Positions 33,900 to 46,930 of a stretch of DNA of 64,000 bases are shown here, one piece after another. This DNA comes from Cephalotus follicularis (taxonomy: Eukaryota; Streptophyta; Magnoliopsida; Oxalidales; Cephalotaceae). Numbering within the stretch: the stretch's first letter is position 1; every line of letters begins with the position of its first letter. The notes below the pieces were generated by a model that was given only the letters and a program-made list of their open reading frames with translations, had not been told where the DNA came from and made no database searches. The translations under genes were made by a program, and so were the position numbers. The stretch lies in NCBI GenBank assembly GCA_001972305.1, contig BDDD01001587.1, positions 334,439 through 398,438 on the forward strand, read 5' to 3'.

Positions 33900-34701
33900 T
33901 TACTCAATTTTACATAGACCTAATTTAACTCTAAATTTTGAAAAAATTTGCTCATCTCGGGGTTTAGTGAAAATGTCCGCTATTTGGTCCTTAGTAGGCA
34001 CAAAAACAAGTTCGATATCCTCTCTTTCTATATGATCCTTAGTAAAATGATATTGAATATCTATATGTTTAGTCCGAGAATGATGTACGGGATTTTTACC
34101 TAAACATATTGCGCTAGTGTTGTCACATTTTATAGGCACTTTTTCAAATTTGAAACCATAATCTAAAAGTTGTTGTTTCATCCACCTGACTTGTGCGCAA
34201 AACCTTCCAACTGCTATATACTCAGATTCGGTAGTGGAAAGTGCAACCGAATTTTGTTTCTTGCTAAACCAAGAAATGAGCATATTTCCTAAAAATTGAC
34301 AAGTCCCACTAGTGATTTTCCTATCTACCTTATAACCTCCAAAATCGGCATCTGAATATGTATGCAAGTCAAATGATGAATTTCTATGATACCATAAACC
34401 TAAGTTTGGTGTATATGCTAAATATTTAAATATTCGTTTTACAGCATGTAGATGTGATTCTATGGGACATGCTTGAAAATGAGCAAACAAACATACACTA
34501 AACAGAATATCTGGTCTACTAGCAGTTAGATAAAGTAAAGAGCCAATCATACTCCTATAGAGTTTTTGGTCAATATGTTTACCTTGCTCATCTTTATCGA
34601 ATCTTGTTGTCGTTCTCATTGGAGTTTTGCTTTTCTTTGCATTATCCATCCCAAACCACTTGAGTAGGTCTTTGACATATTTGGATTGGTTGATGAATAT
34701 G
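33900..34701 (-). pseudogene. E7 RNase H and RT C-terminus
   Basis: Open from the E8 boundary to a natural TAA at 33900. RT thumb IFINQSKYVKDLLKWFGMD, then YRSMIGSLLYLTASRPDI and the copia RNase H with SDADFGG, STTESEYIAV and KCDNTSAICL; it ends in the C-terminal TKHIDIQYHF ... DIFTKP. This part is well preserved. The first codons of the longest frame (from 34757) come from the E8 LTR, not from pol. Confidence 0.93.
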
Positions 34702-37094
34702 TGTAACACCCCGCGCCCGCAGGACGGACACGTGGCATTACTCTCAATCCAATACACAATACAACGGTCAGGACTAGCAATATAAAATGCGGAAAAACTT
34801 AAAACTTTGCAATCATATCAAAGGTGCGGAATATACAATACGAATATCCATCCATACGATGTAGTACAATACAAATCCTTTACAATACTAGCCTTTTACA
34901 ATACAAAACATTTCAATCTTTCACTACAATGTCTCACAACCGGCTCTGCGATACCCATGTAGTCGTACGATCAAACTGAGTCTTCAATCCTTCTATCCGC
35001 TGCTACCTGCTGCCCTACCTATGCCCCACACAAGGTACAACACGGCCCCACCCCGAAGGATAGGATTAGCCACACTGGCTAAGCAGAAACCTCATGCAGC
35101 ATGTATGCATGTACAATGTGCAATATCAGTGACAATCTATACAATATCAATGTGCGGTGTACAATATCAATGCATGACATGGCAAATGCATATGTACAAT
35201 TGGCGATCAGGCTATCCGTATGACAATGGCCCATAGCAAAGCATACAGATAGGATCTATAACAATCAATGGCAGACACTCAATGGTGGTGTATGAAAACC
35301 AAATCAATCAATCAATATCCTATAGAGCATGCAACCCCCGGGTCAAACCCATGTTGATCAGTTAGCAGTGAACGATCCCACAGAAGGTAATCCTTCAAAA
35401 AGGGTGGGAGATCCATCTACGGGTCTCAGACTGATCAGGTCTGGAACGCATAGATCTTCCAGCCTATGGCTGGGTCAATAAAATCTCGATGAGCTACAAC
35501 TGAGGGAGCTACTGATGCCGTTAGGGAGCTACGGCCCTCAGCGAGCGTTAATCGTCAATCAATCGTGCTCGTCAGCACATGCTCGTCAGCAAGACAATGC
35601 AATAAAAGAAACAATCGACGGAATAGGTGGACGAAGTCAACCTAACATGCCGACACAAACCATAAGGTCGCTCTATAGGAGCCATACAATACAATCAATC
35701 AAGTCAATATAATGTTAGGTAAAGTCAATAAGCGGTAGTGTCTAATGGAGAAATGGAAACGTGCATCCATCGTACTGACTTAGACTCACAACAACACTCA
35801 TGACTCAAGCAATCGATCAATGTATCAATACAACGTCGAAGCAAAGTCAATAAGTGGTGGTGCCTAATTGAGGGATGGGAACGTGCGTCCATTTTACCGA
35901 CTTAGACTCACAGCAACACCTATGATCCAAGCAATCAATCAATTAGTACAATAATTAAAACCATTTTCAAACACTTGAACACCTCAAGCGAGGCTCCAGT
36001 CAAGCGGCAATGTGAAAAGAAGTTGAAACCCAGCTTTAAACAGTTAAAAACTCCTTTCTGTACATTAGGCGTCGATGTCTTTAGCGAAAGACATCGACAC
36101 CTCTTTAAAACGGAGGAAAGAGGTCGATGTATTTGAAAGACATCAATGTATTTCCTTATTTGTTTAGAGATCTGGCCGAAGTCATCGATGTCTTTGAAGA
36201 AAAGCATCGACGCGTTTCAATAAAAATAGCCTGGGAATGCGCATCGATGTTCGGCATCGATGTCTTTCATGGGGAAAGACATCTCGAGGCAAAGACGTTG
36301 ATGTCTTTGAAAGACATCTATGTCTTTGCTGCATAATCAAAGATACAACACTCTGATGAGAAAGACATTGATGTCTTTGGGCTAAGGTTCGATGTCTTTT
36401 CTGGGCAGAGTCGATTTTATGTAGAAAATAGGGCCAATCTCAAGTCAAAATCCAATTTAAAGCCATTCTTTGAAAACCAATGTTTACAATCAATCATTTG
36501 AGGTTAGTAAGACTAGTTATAACCCTCCAAATTCAATTTCAATCTTTCAATTAACAATTAGGTCAACAGTTTGCTATAAACCCTAAAAACCCCAATTCAC
36601 TCAATTCAATCATTCAATCAGTCATCCAATCAATACAATCAATCATTCAATCAATACAAGAGGTAGGCAATTCAAGTAAGAAGTCCTACCTATCACTAAA
36701 GCTTCAAGAGTTGAGCTTCCAAAACTCAATCGGCTGCTATGTTGTTCAATCGCCAACCCACTACTTGCTTTCACCGTCCTTGTCGATGTAGATGCAATCC
36801 GGAGCTGCAATAGTGGAAGATGGAGGCTGCTCAGCTAGAGAGAGAGGGAGAAGGATAGAGAGAAGAGGATGAATGTTGATAATGAGAGAAATGACAAAGG
36901 AATTGACTTAAATAGTCGATTCGGCCAACTCTCCGAAACTGTGCCCAAAATCCCGACTATACATGCATGTGATCAATACGATCACCAATAGGTATAGGAA
37001 TACCTCAAAACATTACAATTAGATACAGTTCGATACAGTACAATACGGTATAATGTATGCATGAACAGTACAAAAGGGAATTGGGGTCATCACA
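34702..37094 (-). repeat. E8 3' LTR
   Basis: 2,393 bp, TGTAACACCCCGCGCC ... GGGGTCATCACA. Homologous to 44656-46929. It contains tetranucleotide-like TCAA tracts (near 35305 and 36600-36660), the palindrome array, and an A/T-rich CTATTTAAGT (minus) near 36910 that could be the TATA. Confidence 0.93.
36067..36403. repeat. AAAGACGTCGACGTCTTT-like palindrome array (E8 left LTR)
   Basis: About 12 units: GGCGTCGATGTCTTT, AAAGACATCGACACC, GAGGTCGATGTATTT, AAGTCATCGATGTCTTT, AAGCATCGACGCG, GGCATCGATGTCTTT, AAGACGTTGATGTCTTT, AAGACATTGATGTCTTT and others. Several show CG to TG or CA decay compared with the right LTR. Confidence 0.87.
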
Positions 37095-37110
37095 TTCTCC
37101 CTTCCTTAAA
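37095..37110 (-). other. E8 polypurine tract
   Basis: Minus strand TTTAAGGAAGGGAGAA just before the 3' LTR start TGTGATGACCCC. Confidence 0.82.
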
Positions 37111-38458
37111 AGACTCTGGTCCCCAGATTCATCGGTCAATCGATCAATCAATAAATCAAATAGGAAAGGATATGTCTCTCTCATATCGTCCTCGTACTCC
37201 CAGGTGCGCTCTACTAATCCATGATACTGCCATAGAACACTGACCAATGGAATGGTCTTGTTCCTCAATACTCTGATCTGTCGCTCAACAATCTGTATAG
37301 GAGTCTCAATAAACGATAAGTCAAGTTCCAGCTGAATCTGACCATACTCGATGATGTGTGAAGGATCTCGAACATATCTTCTCAACTGAGAAACATGGAA
37401 CACATCATGCACTCCCGACAATGATGGAGGCAGGCAAACCTGTAAGCAAGTCATCCAATCCAATCCAATACCTCAAAAGGTCCATTAAAACGAGGAGAAA
37501 GCTTCCCTTTCTTCCCGAATCGCATGACTCCTTTAGTGGGCGACACTTTGAGGATACCATGGTCACCAATACTAAACTCCAAGCCTCTGCGATGAACATC
37601 AGCATAGATTTTCTGTCTATTTTGAGCAACAATCAATCGGTCTCTAATCAATTTCACTTTCTCTACGGTAATCTGTACGATCTCTGGCCCCAAAATACTC
37701 CTTTCACCGACCTGATCCCAACAAACTGGCGATCAGCATTTCCTACCATATAGGGCTTCATAGGGAGCCATATGTATGCTCTCGTGATAAGTATTGTTAT
37801 ACGAGAACTCAATCAAATGTAAGTAGTCATCCCAACTACCTCCAAGGTCGAGAACGCATGCTCGAAGCATGTCCTCCAAAGTCTGAATGGTCCTTTCGTA
37901 CAAACCATCCGTTTGGGGATAAAAAGCAGTGCTGAAACTCAATTCTGTACCCATAGCTACCTGTAACTTCCTCCAAAACCCGAAAGTGATGCGAGAGTAT
38001 CGATCCGAAACAATGCTGACAGGAGCTCCATGTGCTTTAACAATCTCCTTCATGAACAATCTGGACAACTTTTCTCTAGAATAAGTCATCCAAATAGGTA
38101 AAAAGTGGGCTGACTTTGTGAGTCAATCGACCACAACCTATATACCATCATGTCTGTCATGAGTCAGAGGCAACGCAGACACGAAGTCCATGGTAATGTG
38201 CTCCCATTTCCACTCAGGAATGAGCAAAGGCTGAACCAAGCCTGTCGGTCTCTGGTGTTCTACTTTTATTTGCTGACAAGTGAGGCATCTCGATACAAAC
38301 TCTGCGATTTCTCTCTTCATGCTAATCCACCAATAGCTAAGTTTTAGGTCACGATACATCTTCGTACTCCCTTGATGGACAGAGAGACGAGATTTATGAG
38401 CTTGCGAAAGAAGCTCTTCCTTCAACTCGCTATCAGCTGGAATGCAAATTCTATTCAT
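37111..38458 (-). pseudogene. E8 integrase and chromodomain (broken)
   Basis: Zinc module AHKSRLSVHQG ... CLTCQQ and the start of the core (ITMDFVSALPL) at 38138-38458. The core continues at 37733-38089 (VSDRYSR, HPQTDG-like YPQTDG and YERTIQTLEDML, so all three acidic residues are visible). The C-terminal part is at 37451-37693 in another frame. The chromodomain (IQIVERQIRVLRNKTIPLV ... WQYHGLVERTWEYEDD) follows near 37130-37330. The pieces are separated by frameshifts and stops. The frame runs on into the LTR because the usual stop is close to the purine tract. Confidence 0.9.
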
Positions 38459-38639
38459 GTATCTCCATAATCCATCTGTAGATATAGAGAAATCGGGTTT
38501 CTATCCCCCATCAATAGCAGTCACCACCTTCGGTAATTCAATATCTACTATTTGTGCATCTCTTATCCGGTCAAGCAATGCAGGTTGCACACGGACATGG
38601 GAAAGAGTCATACAAGACAGCTTGTGACTCAATGCATCT

Positions 38640-39850
38640 GAAACTATATTCGCTTTTTAAGGGTGGTATTCAGTGTCACAATCATAATCATTAAGAAGCT
38701 CACACCACCTCTCTGTCTCATGTTCAATTCTTTCTGTGAAAAGAGATATCTCCAACTCTTATGATCAGTGAAAACTGTGAACTTGGTCCCATAAAGGTAG
38801 TGGCGCCATTTTCCAAGAGCAAAGACAATGGCTGCCAGCTCCAAGTCATGCACTGGGTAGTTTTCTTCATGGGGTTTGATCTTCCTCGATGCATATGCGA
38901 TCACTTTGCCGTATTGCATAAGAACACAACCAAGCCCCTTTCTAGAAGCAGCGGTGTATACAACAAATTCTTCGTCCCCGTCTGGCAAGGCTAGGACGGG
39001 AGCGGAAATCAATCTATCTTTCAACTCTTGAAAACTTCTTTCACAATCACTATCCCATACAAAGGCAGCGTTCTTCTGTGTCAATCTGGTCAACGGTGTT
39101 GCAATAAGGGAAAATCCCTTAACAAACAGATGATAATACCCTGCTAAACCCAAGAAGCTGCGAACTTCCGAAGCATTCGTCGGCTGTTTCCAATCTCTCA
39201 CTGCCTCTACTTTCGATGGATCCACTGACAAATCGTCACCAGAAACAATATGCCCAAGAAACGCAACCTCCGATAACCAAAACTCGCACTTGTCGAATTT
39301 GGCATACAACCGATGATCCCCCATTTTTTTGCAATACAATATAGAGGTACTGGGCATTCTCCTCATTGGTCTTGGAATAGACCAAGAGGTCGTCAATGAA
39401 CACTACAATGAACTGATCCATATACTGTCTGAACACTCGGTTGATTAGGTCCATGAAAGTCACAGGAGCATTAGTCACACCAAAAGGAATAACTAAGAAC
39501 TCATAATGGCCATATCTCGATCTGAAAGCCGTTTTTGGAATATCCTCCGGTCTAACTTTCAACTGGTGGTAACCCTATCTCAAGTCGACCATATAAAACA
39601 CTGTCGCTCCTCTGAGCTGGTCAAACAGCTCATCAATGTGTGGTTGAGGGTACTTATTCTTCACTGTAACTTTGTTGAGCTGTCTGTAGTCAATAACATA
39701 CAGAGCGATCCATCTTTCTTCTTGACAAAAAGGATAGGTGCTCCCCAGGGTGAAGAACTAGGTCTTATAAAACCTTTGTCTAGAAGATTCTGTAACTGTA
39801 TCTTGAACTCCTTCAATTCTATTGGTGCCATACGGTACGGTGCTCAAGAA
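38640..39850 (-). pseudogene. E8 reverse transcriptase and RNase H (broken)
   Basis: Remnants from [13 protein letters not shown] through VKKKDGS, a stop in the LR*GYHQL stretch near 39575, then [18 protein letters not shown] and FIDD in [12 protein letters not shown] (39236-39562). RNase H in the next frame: [17 protein letters not shown], where relatives have DAS, so a catalytic Asp is replaced by Ala. The tail after LNMRQRGG is frameshifted and ends at 38644. Confidence 0.9.
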
Positions 39851-39851
39851 A

Positions 39852-40480
39852 TCAGTGCAGTCCTGGTATCAAATCAATCACAAATTCTATCTCTCTGTCT
39901 ATCGGCAACGATGTCAAATCCCGAGGAAAAACATCTCCGAATTCGCAAACCACTGGAATATCTTCCAGTTCCGGCCGCCATCTTTCTGTATCGAGCACAT
40001 GTGCCAGAAACCCCTGGCATCTATGTCGTAACACTCTATCTGCATGCAAAGCCGAAATCATTTGAATAAACAATGGCTTTAAGGTGCCAAGAAATCAAAA
40101 AGGTGGTCATCCCAAAGGACTAAAAACCATTGCTTTCCGATGATAATCCACCTGAGCAAAGCTAGTAGACAACCAATCCATGCCAAGAATCACATCTAGG
40201 CAATCCATCGGTAAGACAATAAGATTGGCTAACAAGCAATGATCATCAATCTCAACTATACAATCTCTACACACTCTATCGGTGGTCGCTCACTCACCGA
40301 GAGGTGTGGATACCTCCATCAAGAAAGGAGGGTACTCAGGCCTCAACCAACATGGGAGACAAAATGCAATGCAACGAATTAATGGGATGAACCCGGATCA
40401 ACAAGAACCCGTGCTGGAAGCTAAAAGAGTCGAATGGTACATCCAATCACAACATTTGACCCTGCTGCAGGTTCCATAGA
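39852..40480 (-). pseudogene. E8 protease (broken)
   Basis: In one frame, across stops, RVLVDPGSSH replaces the usual VLxDSGASH, so the active-site region is altered. The following segment includes FVALHFVSHVG. The linker to RT (GFLAHVLDTERWRPELEDIPVVCEFGDVFP) is open at 39852-40073. Confidence 0.78.
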
Positions 40481-40862
40481 AAACACTCTACCCTAAACTG
40501 TCAGAGCAGAACTCATAGGCTGCTTCCCCCTGGACTGCGAAGTCCCACGGGAAGGAGACGGTACACTGGCTATCGGTCCCTGTGGAGGCAGTGCTCGCTA
40601 TGTCTGATCAAATCCTCTAGGACGAGAATTCCGAGGACAATCTCTAACAATGTGGTCGGGACCAACACAAACCAAGAAATGGACCAAGAACCATATACAA
40701 CTCTCAGAAGTATGGTTGGTCTTCTGACAATGCACACAAGGAATCGTAGCACTCTAATTACTGCTCCCAGAGAGTCTGGAGGGTGTAACCTGACCAGGTG
40801 CTGAAGATCAGTCTCCTCGACGTGCGTTCCTCGATCTGCCTCTCCTCTGAGAATGGGACGGA
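40481..40862 (-). pseudogene. E8 gag C-terminus with two zinc knuckles
   Basis: In the coding frame, with stops, CVHCQKTNHTSESC and CVGPDHIVRDC are seen, then a G/S/P-rich linker. The 111-codon frame predicted over the same bases is only a shadow. E9 separates this from the gag N-terminus. Confidence 0.72.
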
Positions 40863-40867
40863 TTCCC
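40863..40867. other. E9 target site duplication, left
   Basis: TTCCC, repeated at 43586-43590. Confidence 0.9.
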
Positions 40868-41058
40868 TGTAATAACCACAATTCAATTAATGTATATTGA
40901 TCCAATTTTGAAATAAAATATACATTTTAATTGAGTTATTTATCCAATTATATTAATTTCTATGATTGGTAAATGTTTGGGTTGAATGGATGTGCAATTG
41001 GTGAAGTATCAAAATTAGAAGCCCTAAACCAGCCCAAAGAGCTGACTGTCACAGGGCA

Positions 41059-41130
41059 ACAGTCGACTGTTTGATACGTGTTACAGGCAGTCGACTACCT
41101 AGTACATCCAGTCGACTGGATTAGTGCAGG
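41059..41130. repeat. CAGTCGACTG palindromes (U3 cluster, E9)
   Basis: Three perfect or near-perfect units: CAGTCGACTG, CAGTCGACTA and CAGTCGACTG. Confidence 0.85.
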
Positions 41131-42138
41131 ACAGACTCCTGGCATGTGCAGAGAAAAGAATGACAGGGTGTAGGTATGGCACATGCGTGTCACCACTTAC
41201 CATAACATGCAAAAAAGGAATGCTTGCATATTCTCTGCAGACCTACAACCTACAAAATGAAAAATAATAAGAGAAAGGTAAAGAGAGGGATGCATGTGAT
41301 GGAAAGAAAAGAGAGAAAAGTGAGTGCATGTGACTTAGAGAAGGAATCTGACAAATTCAAAAGACTTTTGACCTTATATCAGCTGATTGAATGGTGAAAT
41401 GAGTGTTAGAAAACACTGAGTGAAGAGAGGGATTATTGGAAAGCTTGCATTGGATGATTTAGAGAGCTCAAAGGAGGACTTGGAAGCTTTGGACTCTTGG
41501 TAAGTCCTTAATTCGAATTCTCTGTTGTTATATGATAATGTGGCTAGGAATGCTAATATCTTCTAATCTTGGAATAGAATCAACAATTCTAGAATTGAAA
41601 TGGAAAGTAGTAATTGGTTCAAGTGTAAATGGGACTAAAACCTCTAGAATGGATTATAGTTGTTGTTAATGTTAGGATATATGCTTACTGGTTTCCTAAA
41701 TGTAAATGCATCTTCTGTCAACACACTTAAGATCAATGAATCCGAGATTCAATAATAGTTGACATAGAGTTCAAAGGAAATTGTTAAATGGAAGTTAAGA
41801 CTTGGGGAACTTGATGATTAAGCTACTATTGGAATTGTAATTGTTATAAGTAACTACTGAAACCTAATGGTACTAATGCATGTGTACCTAAACATGCATA
41901 CATAGATTGAACTTGCTGGATTGAAAGATTGTTGGTGAAGAAGGCTTGAAACTCGAAGAAAAAGATCAAACTCAATTGATCTTGGGATAGCGATTTGAGG
42001 TAGGGGTAATGATATGTTATGGAAGATATAGTATGCATATAGTGTATGTATATTTTCTGCATTATTACATGTGTTGAAATTGATTCGAAATTGAATTTGA
42101 AGTGCATGACTTGCTACTGCCTGCATTTTATAGGCAGA

Positions 42139-42256
42139 GGCAGTCGACTGCTCCTCATGGCAGTCGACTACTCAACCTATCCAGTCGACTGCCATGGCAA
42201 AGCAGTCGACTACTCAACCAAGGCAGTCGGCTATTCTTGAAGGCAGCCGACTGTTC
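42139..42256. repeat. CAGTCGACTG palindromes (downstream cluster, E9)
   Basis: Six units in 118 bp: CAGTCGACTG, CAGTCGACTA, CAGTCGACTG, CAGTCGACTA, CAGTCGGCTA and CAGCCGACTG. The opposite-strand counterpart is 63401-63522. Confidence 0.87.
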
Positions 42257-43590
42257 TGGGTAATTTTGTTGATATAAGTCCTGTTAAGGCCTCAATTTTT
42301 AAATGTAATGAACTTGGCCTCCATATGGATGACTAGAACAGTTAATCCTGGCCTCATATACAATTACATTCCAAAACTAAACAATGTACGCACTCCTTGT
42401 GAGAGTTGCATATGAATGACTATGGAATGCTATTATTGTGAATCCTTACATTGCTACTGAATTGTGATATTGTTACTGAATATGCTACTGTCATATTATT
42501 ATAACTGTTTTGGTGTCATTTAACACCACTACCACTAATAATTCAAAGATTGAAACCAACTATGGGATATGTACCCAAATCATGATATCAACTATCATTT
42601 TCAAATGAATGGTTATTGCCAAATGAACTACTGATTTTCCTCCTATATGAGAGGTACCTACTGTTTTGTTTCCCAAACTGGAAACCATTATTGAGTTGAT
42701 ATCGTTTTCCTCCGAAGAGATGCACGATAAATGACTTGTTATATGTTTCTAAAGAAAACAACCTTTATATTGCATATTATTGATATATGTAATATTATTA
42801 TTGAAATAGTTGAATTGATTGTCTATGTTATTGCCGTGGTTGAGTGATGGAGGATGTCACTGACTACGGATGTGATTCTGGGTGCCAGGAGTTGGCCAGA
42901 GTATCACCCAAATTGTTCTGCAATGCAGAGATTGATTATTAAACTACCCGCCAATACCGGTAGTAAGTGTTACCTAATCTATCATCCTCGGAGCGTAGGG
43001 TGATAGATAGGTGGTGCACAGTTGGTGCTAGGAGTTAGCGACATGTGACACCCAAATGATGGATGAATTGATTGTACCCTTGTGCGATATTCTTGCATAT
43101 GGATTGTTTATGGCCACTTGGCATGATTGCTTATATATTGGCTCATTTAAATGATATTTCGATATAAACTGTCATACATGCTGCATTCATATATTCCTTA
43201 TCATGCATTATCTTCCTACTTACCCAAGTAAGGACAACGGCTAACCCCTACAATTTCAGATTAAGTGAAGACGTGTGGAGATTGCCGCTGAAGCTTGGAG
43301 AGCTTCTATTGTCAATTTAAGGTTGTTATTTCCTTTATGATGTAATGTATTGTATCGAATGGATCACATCCCGTGTTAGTGCTGTATTTCCTTTTATTTA
43401 AGGATATTGTTGATTTTACCCGCACGTAGTATGGGATTAGTGCGGACGACTTGTATTTATATTTCGGCTTATCGAATGCTTCCGCAAATTTATTTATGAA
43501 TTGTTGCTGGAATATTATTCATGCTTATTCTGATATCACCACATATGCTTGTCTTAACGTGATTGGGAAAATGCGGGGTATGACATTCCC

Positions 43591-44472
43591 GCTATCCTGA
43601 TTGCTACCTTGAGAACCAGGGGAGGGGCTACTATCAGTCTTCTGTGATTTAGCACTGCCACTACCACTCTTCCAAAAAGAAGGAGTTGGTCTGGTACGGG
43701 CTACATTTCTCCTATGTTTAGCCTCAACTGCAATACCCTCAAGCTACATAGCTAGGGAAGAAATATCTGATATGGAGATCAAACCGAAGGGAGTCAGTTG
43801 CCTCCTCAAATCCAATCTCAGTCCCCGAAGGAACTTCTTTGCTCTACGCTCCTGGCCTTCCACTAAGTATGAGGCAGATCGGGCTAACTGCGTGAATCTC
43901 GCCTCATACTCAGTAACTGTCATGCTTCCTTGTACCAAGTTAGCAAATTCAATCTCTCTTCTGTCTATCTCTATCTAAGGGTAATACCTTGCATAGAATT
44001 CTCTTTTGAAGGCATCCCAATAGCGGACTGTACCATTCCTTGTCAAATCTGTGTTAACCATAGCCCACCAATGCTCAGCTTCTCCTTGGAGCATATACAC
44101 TGCCAATACCAATCTCTGTTCATTATCACATCCCATGACCTCAAAGATCTTCTCCAGATAGGTTAGCCAAGACTCAGCAAGGGTAGGATCAGGGAGTCCT
44201 ACAGATGTTGGAGGCTGCAACTTTAAGAAGCGGCTCAACATGTCTTCCCTCCTTGGTCTACGTTCAACTCTAGCATGTTGGCGTCCCATCAGAGTATGCA
44301 TCTGTGCCATGGTGGCACACAACTGTCTCCAAACGTCAGGGTTAGCACCCGCTGGTGGAACATTGGGATCATACTCTGGACAAGTGTTACCAGGGGTCAT
44401 TTCATCACTAACAGGAGAAGGGGCAGGAGCATTCCTTCCACCCCATCGGCCACACCTTCCTCTGTTATCCAT
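43591..44472 (-). pseudogene. E8 gag N-terminal part
   Basis: Start MDNRGRCGRWGG at 44472, chosen over the longer upstream frame because it matches chromovirus gag starts and lies after the primer site. Gag domain with ESWLTYLEKIFEVMGC and EHWWAMVNTDL. A TAG after FYARYYP (43975) interrupts, and a further stop follows DISSLAM near 43744. The frame then continues as an S/P-rich linker to the E9 insertion. Confidence 0.9.
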
Positions 44473-44640
44473 TACTATAAAATACAATAATGGGATGATT
44501 AGATGCAATCACTTCCAATTTCAATATCAATCTCTTTTCCAATAACAATAGCATGAATAGGCAAGGACATATATCATGCAAATCCATTTATCCAAACTCA
44601 ATAAACGCATTAATATACTTATCTAGCAGGCCAACCAATG

Positions 44641-44652
44641 TCTCTGATACCA
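44641..44652 (-). other. E8 primer-binding site (tRNA-iMet)
   Basis: Plus strand TCTCTGATACCA, three bases from the LTR; 11 of 12 bases match the iMet site. Confidence 0.9.
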
Positions 44653-44655
44653 TTC

Positions 44656-46929
44656 TGTAACACCCCGCGCCCGCAGGACGGGCACGTGACACTACTCTCA
44701 ATCCAATACACAATACAATGGTCGGGACTAGGAATATAAAATACGGAAAAACTTAAAACTTTTCAATACATATCAAAGGTGCGGAAGATACAATACGAAT
44801 ATCCATCCATACGATGCAGTACAATACAAATCCTTTACAATACTAGCATTTTACAATACAAAACATTTCAATATTTCACTACAATGTCTCACAACTGGAT
44901 TTGCGACACCCAAGCAGTCGTGCAATCAAACCGAGTCTTCAGTCCTTCTGTCCGCTGCTATCTGCTGCCCTACCTATGCCGCACACAAGGTAAAACACAG
45001 CCCCACCCCGAAGGATAGGGTTAGCCACACTGGCTAAGCAGAAACCTCATGCGGCATGTATGCATGTACAATGTGCAATATCAGTGAGAATCTATACAAT
45101 ATCAATGTGCGGTGTGCAATATCAATGCATGACATGGCAAATCCATTTGTACAGTTGGCGATCAGGCTACCCGTATGACAATGGCCCATAGCAGAGCATA
45201 CAGATAGGATCTATAACAATCAATAGGAGACACTCAATGGTGGTGTATGAACACCCAATCAATCAATCAATAACCTATAGAGCATGCGACCCCCGGGTCA
45301 AACCCATGTCGATCAGTTAGCAGTGATCGATCCCACGGAAGGTAATCCTTCAAAAAGGGTGGGAGATCTATCAACGGTTCTCAGACTGATCAGGTCTGGA
45401 ACGCATAGATCTTCCAGCCTATGGCTGGGTCAATACAATCTCGATGAGCTACAACTGAGGGAGCTACGGATGCTGTTAGGGCGCCACGGCCCTCAGCGAG
45501 CGTCAATCGCCAATCAATCATGCTCGTCAGCACATGCTCATCAGCAAGATAATACAATAAAAGAAACAATCGATAGAATAGGTAAACGAAGTCAACCTAA
45601 CATGCCGACACAAACCATAAGGTCACTCTATAGGATCCATAAAATACAATCAATGAAGTCAATACAATGTTAGATAAAGTCAATAAGTGGTGGTGTCTAC
45701 TGAAGAAATGGGAACGTGCATCCATCGTACGGACTTAGACTCACAACAATAATCATGACTCAAGCAATCCATCAATGTATCAATACAATGTCAAACCAAA
45801 GTCAATAACTGGTGGTGCCTAATGGAGGGATGGGAACATATGTCCATTTTACCGACTTAGACTCACAGCAACACCTATGACCCAAGCAATCAATTAATTA
45901 GTACAATCATTAAAACCGTTTTCAAACACTTGAACACCTCAAGCGAGGCTCATGTCAAGTGGCAATGTGAAAAGAAGTTGAAACCCAGCTTTAAACAGTT
46001 AAAAACTCCTTTCTGTACATTAGGCGTCGATGTCTTTAGCGAAAGACATGGACACCTCTTTAAAACGGTGGAAAGACATCGATGTCTTTGGAAGACATCA
46101 TTGTCTTTCCCTATTTGTGTAGAGATCTGGCTGAAGACGTCGATATCTTTGAAGAAAGGCATCGACGCGTTTCAATAAAAATAGCGTGGGAATACGGATA
46201 GATATTCGGCATCTATGTCTTTCCTGGGGAAAGACATCTCGAGGCAAAGACGTCAATGTCTTTGAAAGTCATCGATGTTTTTGCTGTAGAATCAAAGATA
46301 CAAAACTCTGATGACAAAGACATCGACGTCTTTGGGCTAAGGGTCGATGTCTTTTCCGGGCAGAGTCGAGTTTATGCAGAAAATATGGCCAATCTCAAGT
46401 CAAAATGCAATTTAAAGCTATTCTTTGAAAACCAAAGTTTACAATCAATCATTTGAGGTTAGTAAGACTAGTTATAACCCTCCAAATTGAATTTCAATCT
46501 TTTAATTAGCAATTAGGTCAAGGGTTTGCTATAAACCCTCACTCAATTCAATCATTCAGTCAGTCATTCAATCAATACAATCAATCATTCAATCAATAAA
46601 AGAGGTAGGCAATTCAAGTAAGAAGTCCTACCTATCACTAAAGCTTCAAAAGTTGAGCTTCCAAAAACTCAATCGGCTGCTATGTTATTCAATCGCCAAC
46701 CCACTACTTGCTATCGTTGTCCTTGTCGATGTAGATGCAATCCAGGGCTGTAATGGTGGAAGATGGAGGCAGCTCAGCTAGAGAGAGAGAGAGAAGATGA
46801 ATGTTGAGAATGACAGAAATGACAAAGGAATTGACTTAAATAGTCGATTCGGTCAACTCTCCGAAACTCTGCCAAAAATCCCGACTATACATGCATGTGA
46901 TCAATACGATCACCAATAGGTATAGGAAT
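44656..46929 (-). repeat. E8 5' LTR, truncated
   Basis: 2,274 bp. It matches the 3' LTR up to GGTATAGGAAT (37001 in the partner); the last 93 bp are missing and followed by TAAAATATTCATTTTAA, which belongs to neither sequence and looks like filler. Confidence 0.92.
46022..46368. repeat. AAAGACGTCGACGTCTTT-like palindrome array (E8 right LTR)
   Basis: Counterpart of 36067-36403. It keeps AAAGACATCGACGTCTTT near 46317 where the left LTR has AAAGACATTGATGTCTTT. Confidence 0.87.
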
Positions 46930-46930
46930 T

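Larger units (their letters stand above)
40868..43585 (+). mobile_element. E9: 2.7-kb solo LTR (gypsy type)
   Basis: 2,718 bp, TGTAATAACCAC ... GCGGGGTATGACA, flanked by TTCCC. No internal domain, hence a solo LTR left by LTR-LTR recombination. Same family as E14; its 3' third resembles the E11 LTR. Palindrome arrays at 41059-41130 and 42139-42256. Candidate TATA: CTTATATC near 41371. Confidence 0.92.
34702..46929 (-). mobile_element. E8: chromovirus inserted in E7 RT, with solo LTR E9 inside
   Basis: LTRs 34702-37094 and 44656-46929, primer site, gag, protease, RT, RNase H, integrase, chromodomain, purine tract. The 5' LTR lost its outer 93 bp together with about 60 bp of flanking E7 RT, so no target duplication can be recovered. 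The coding region is heavily broken. The family is distinct from E1/E3/E4 in LTR and gag. Confidence 0.92.

Noticed and set aside
36590-36660. Telomeric or satellite repeat (TCAA/ATTCAATC tract)
   Set aside because: Short, imperfect, and present in both E8 LTRs; a simple-sequence tract in an LTR.
40570-40905. 111-codon frame in E8
   Set aside because: Wrong frame over the gag zinc-knuckle region; the knuckles are in another frame.
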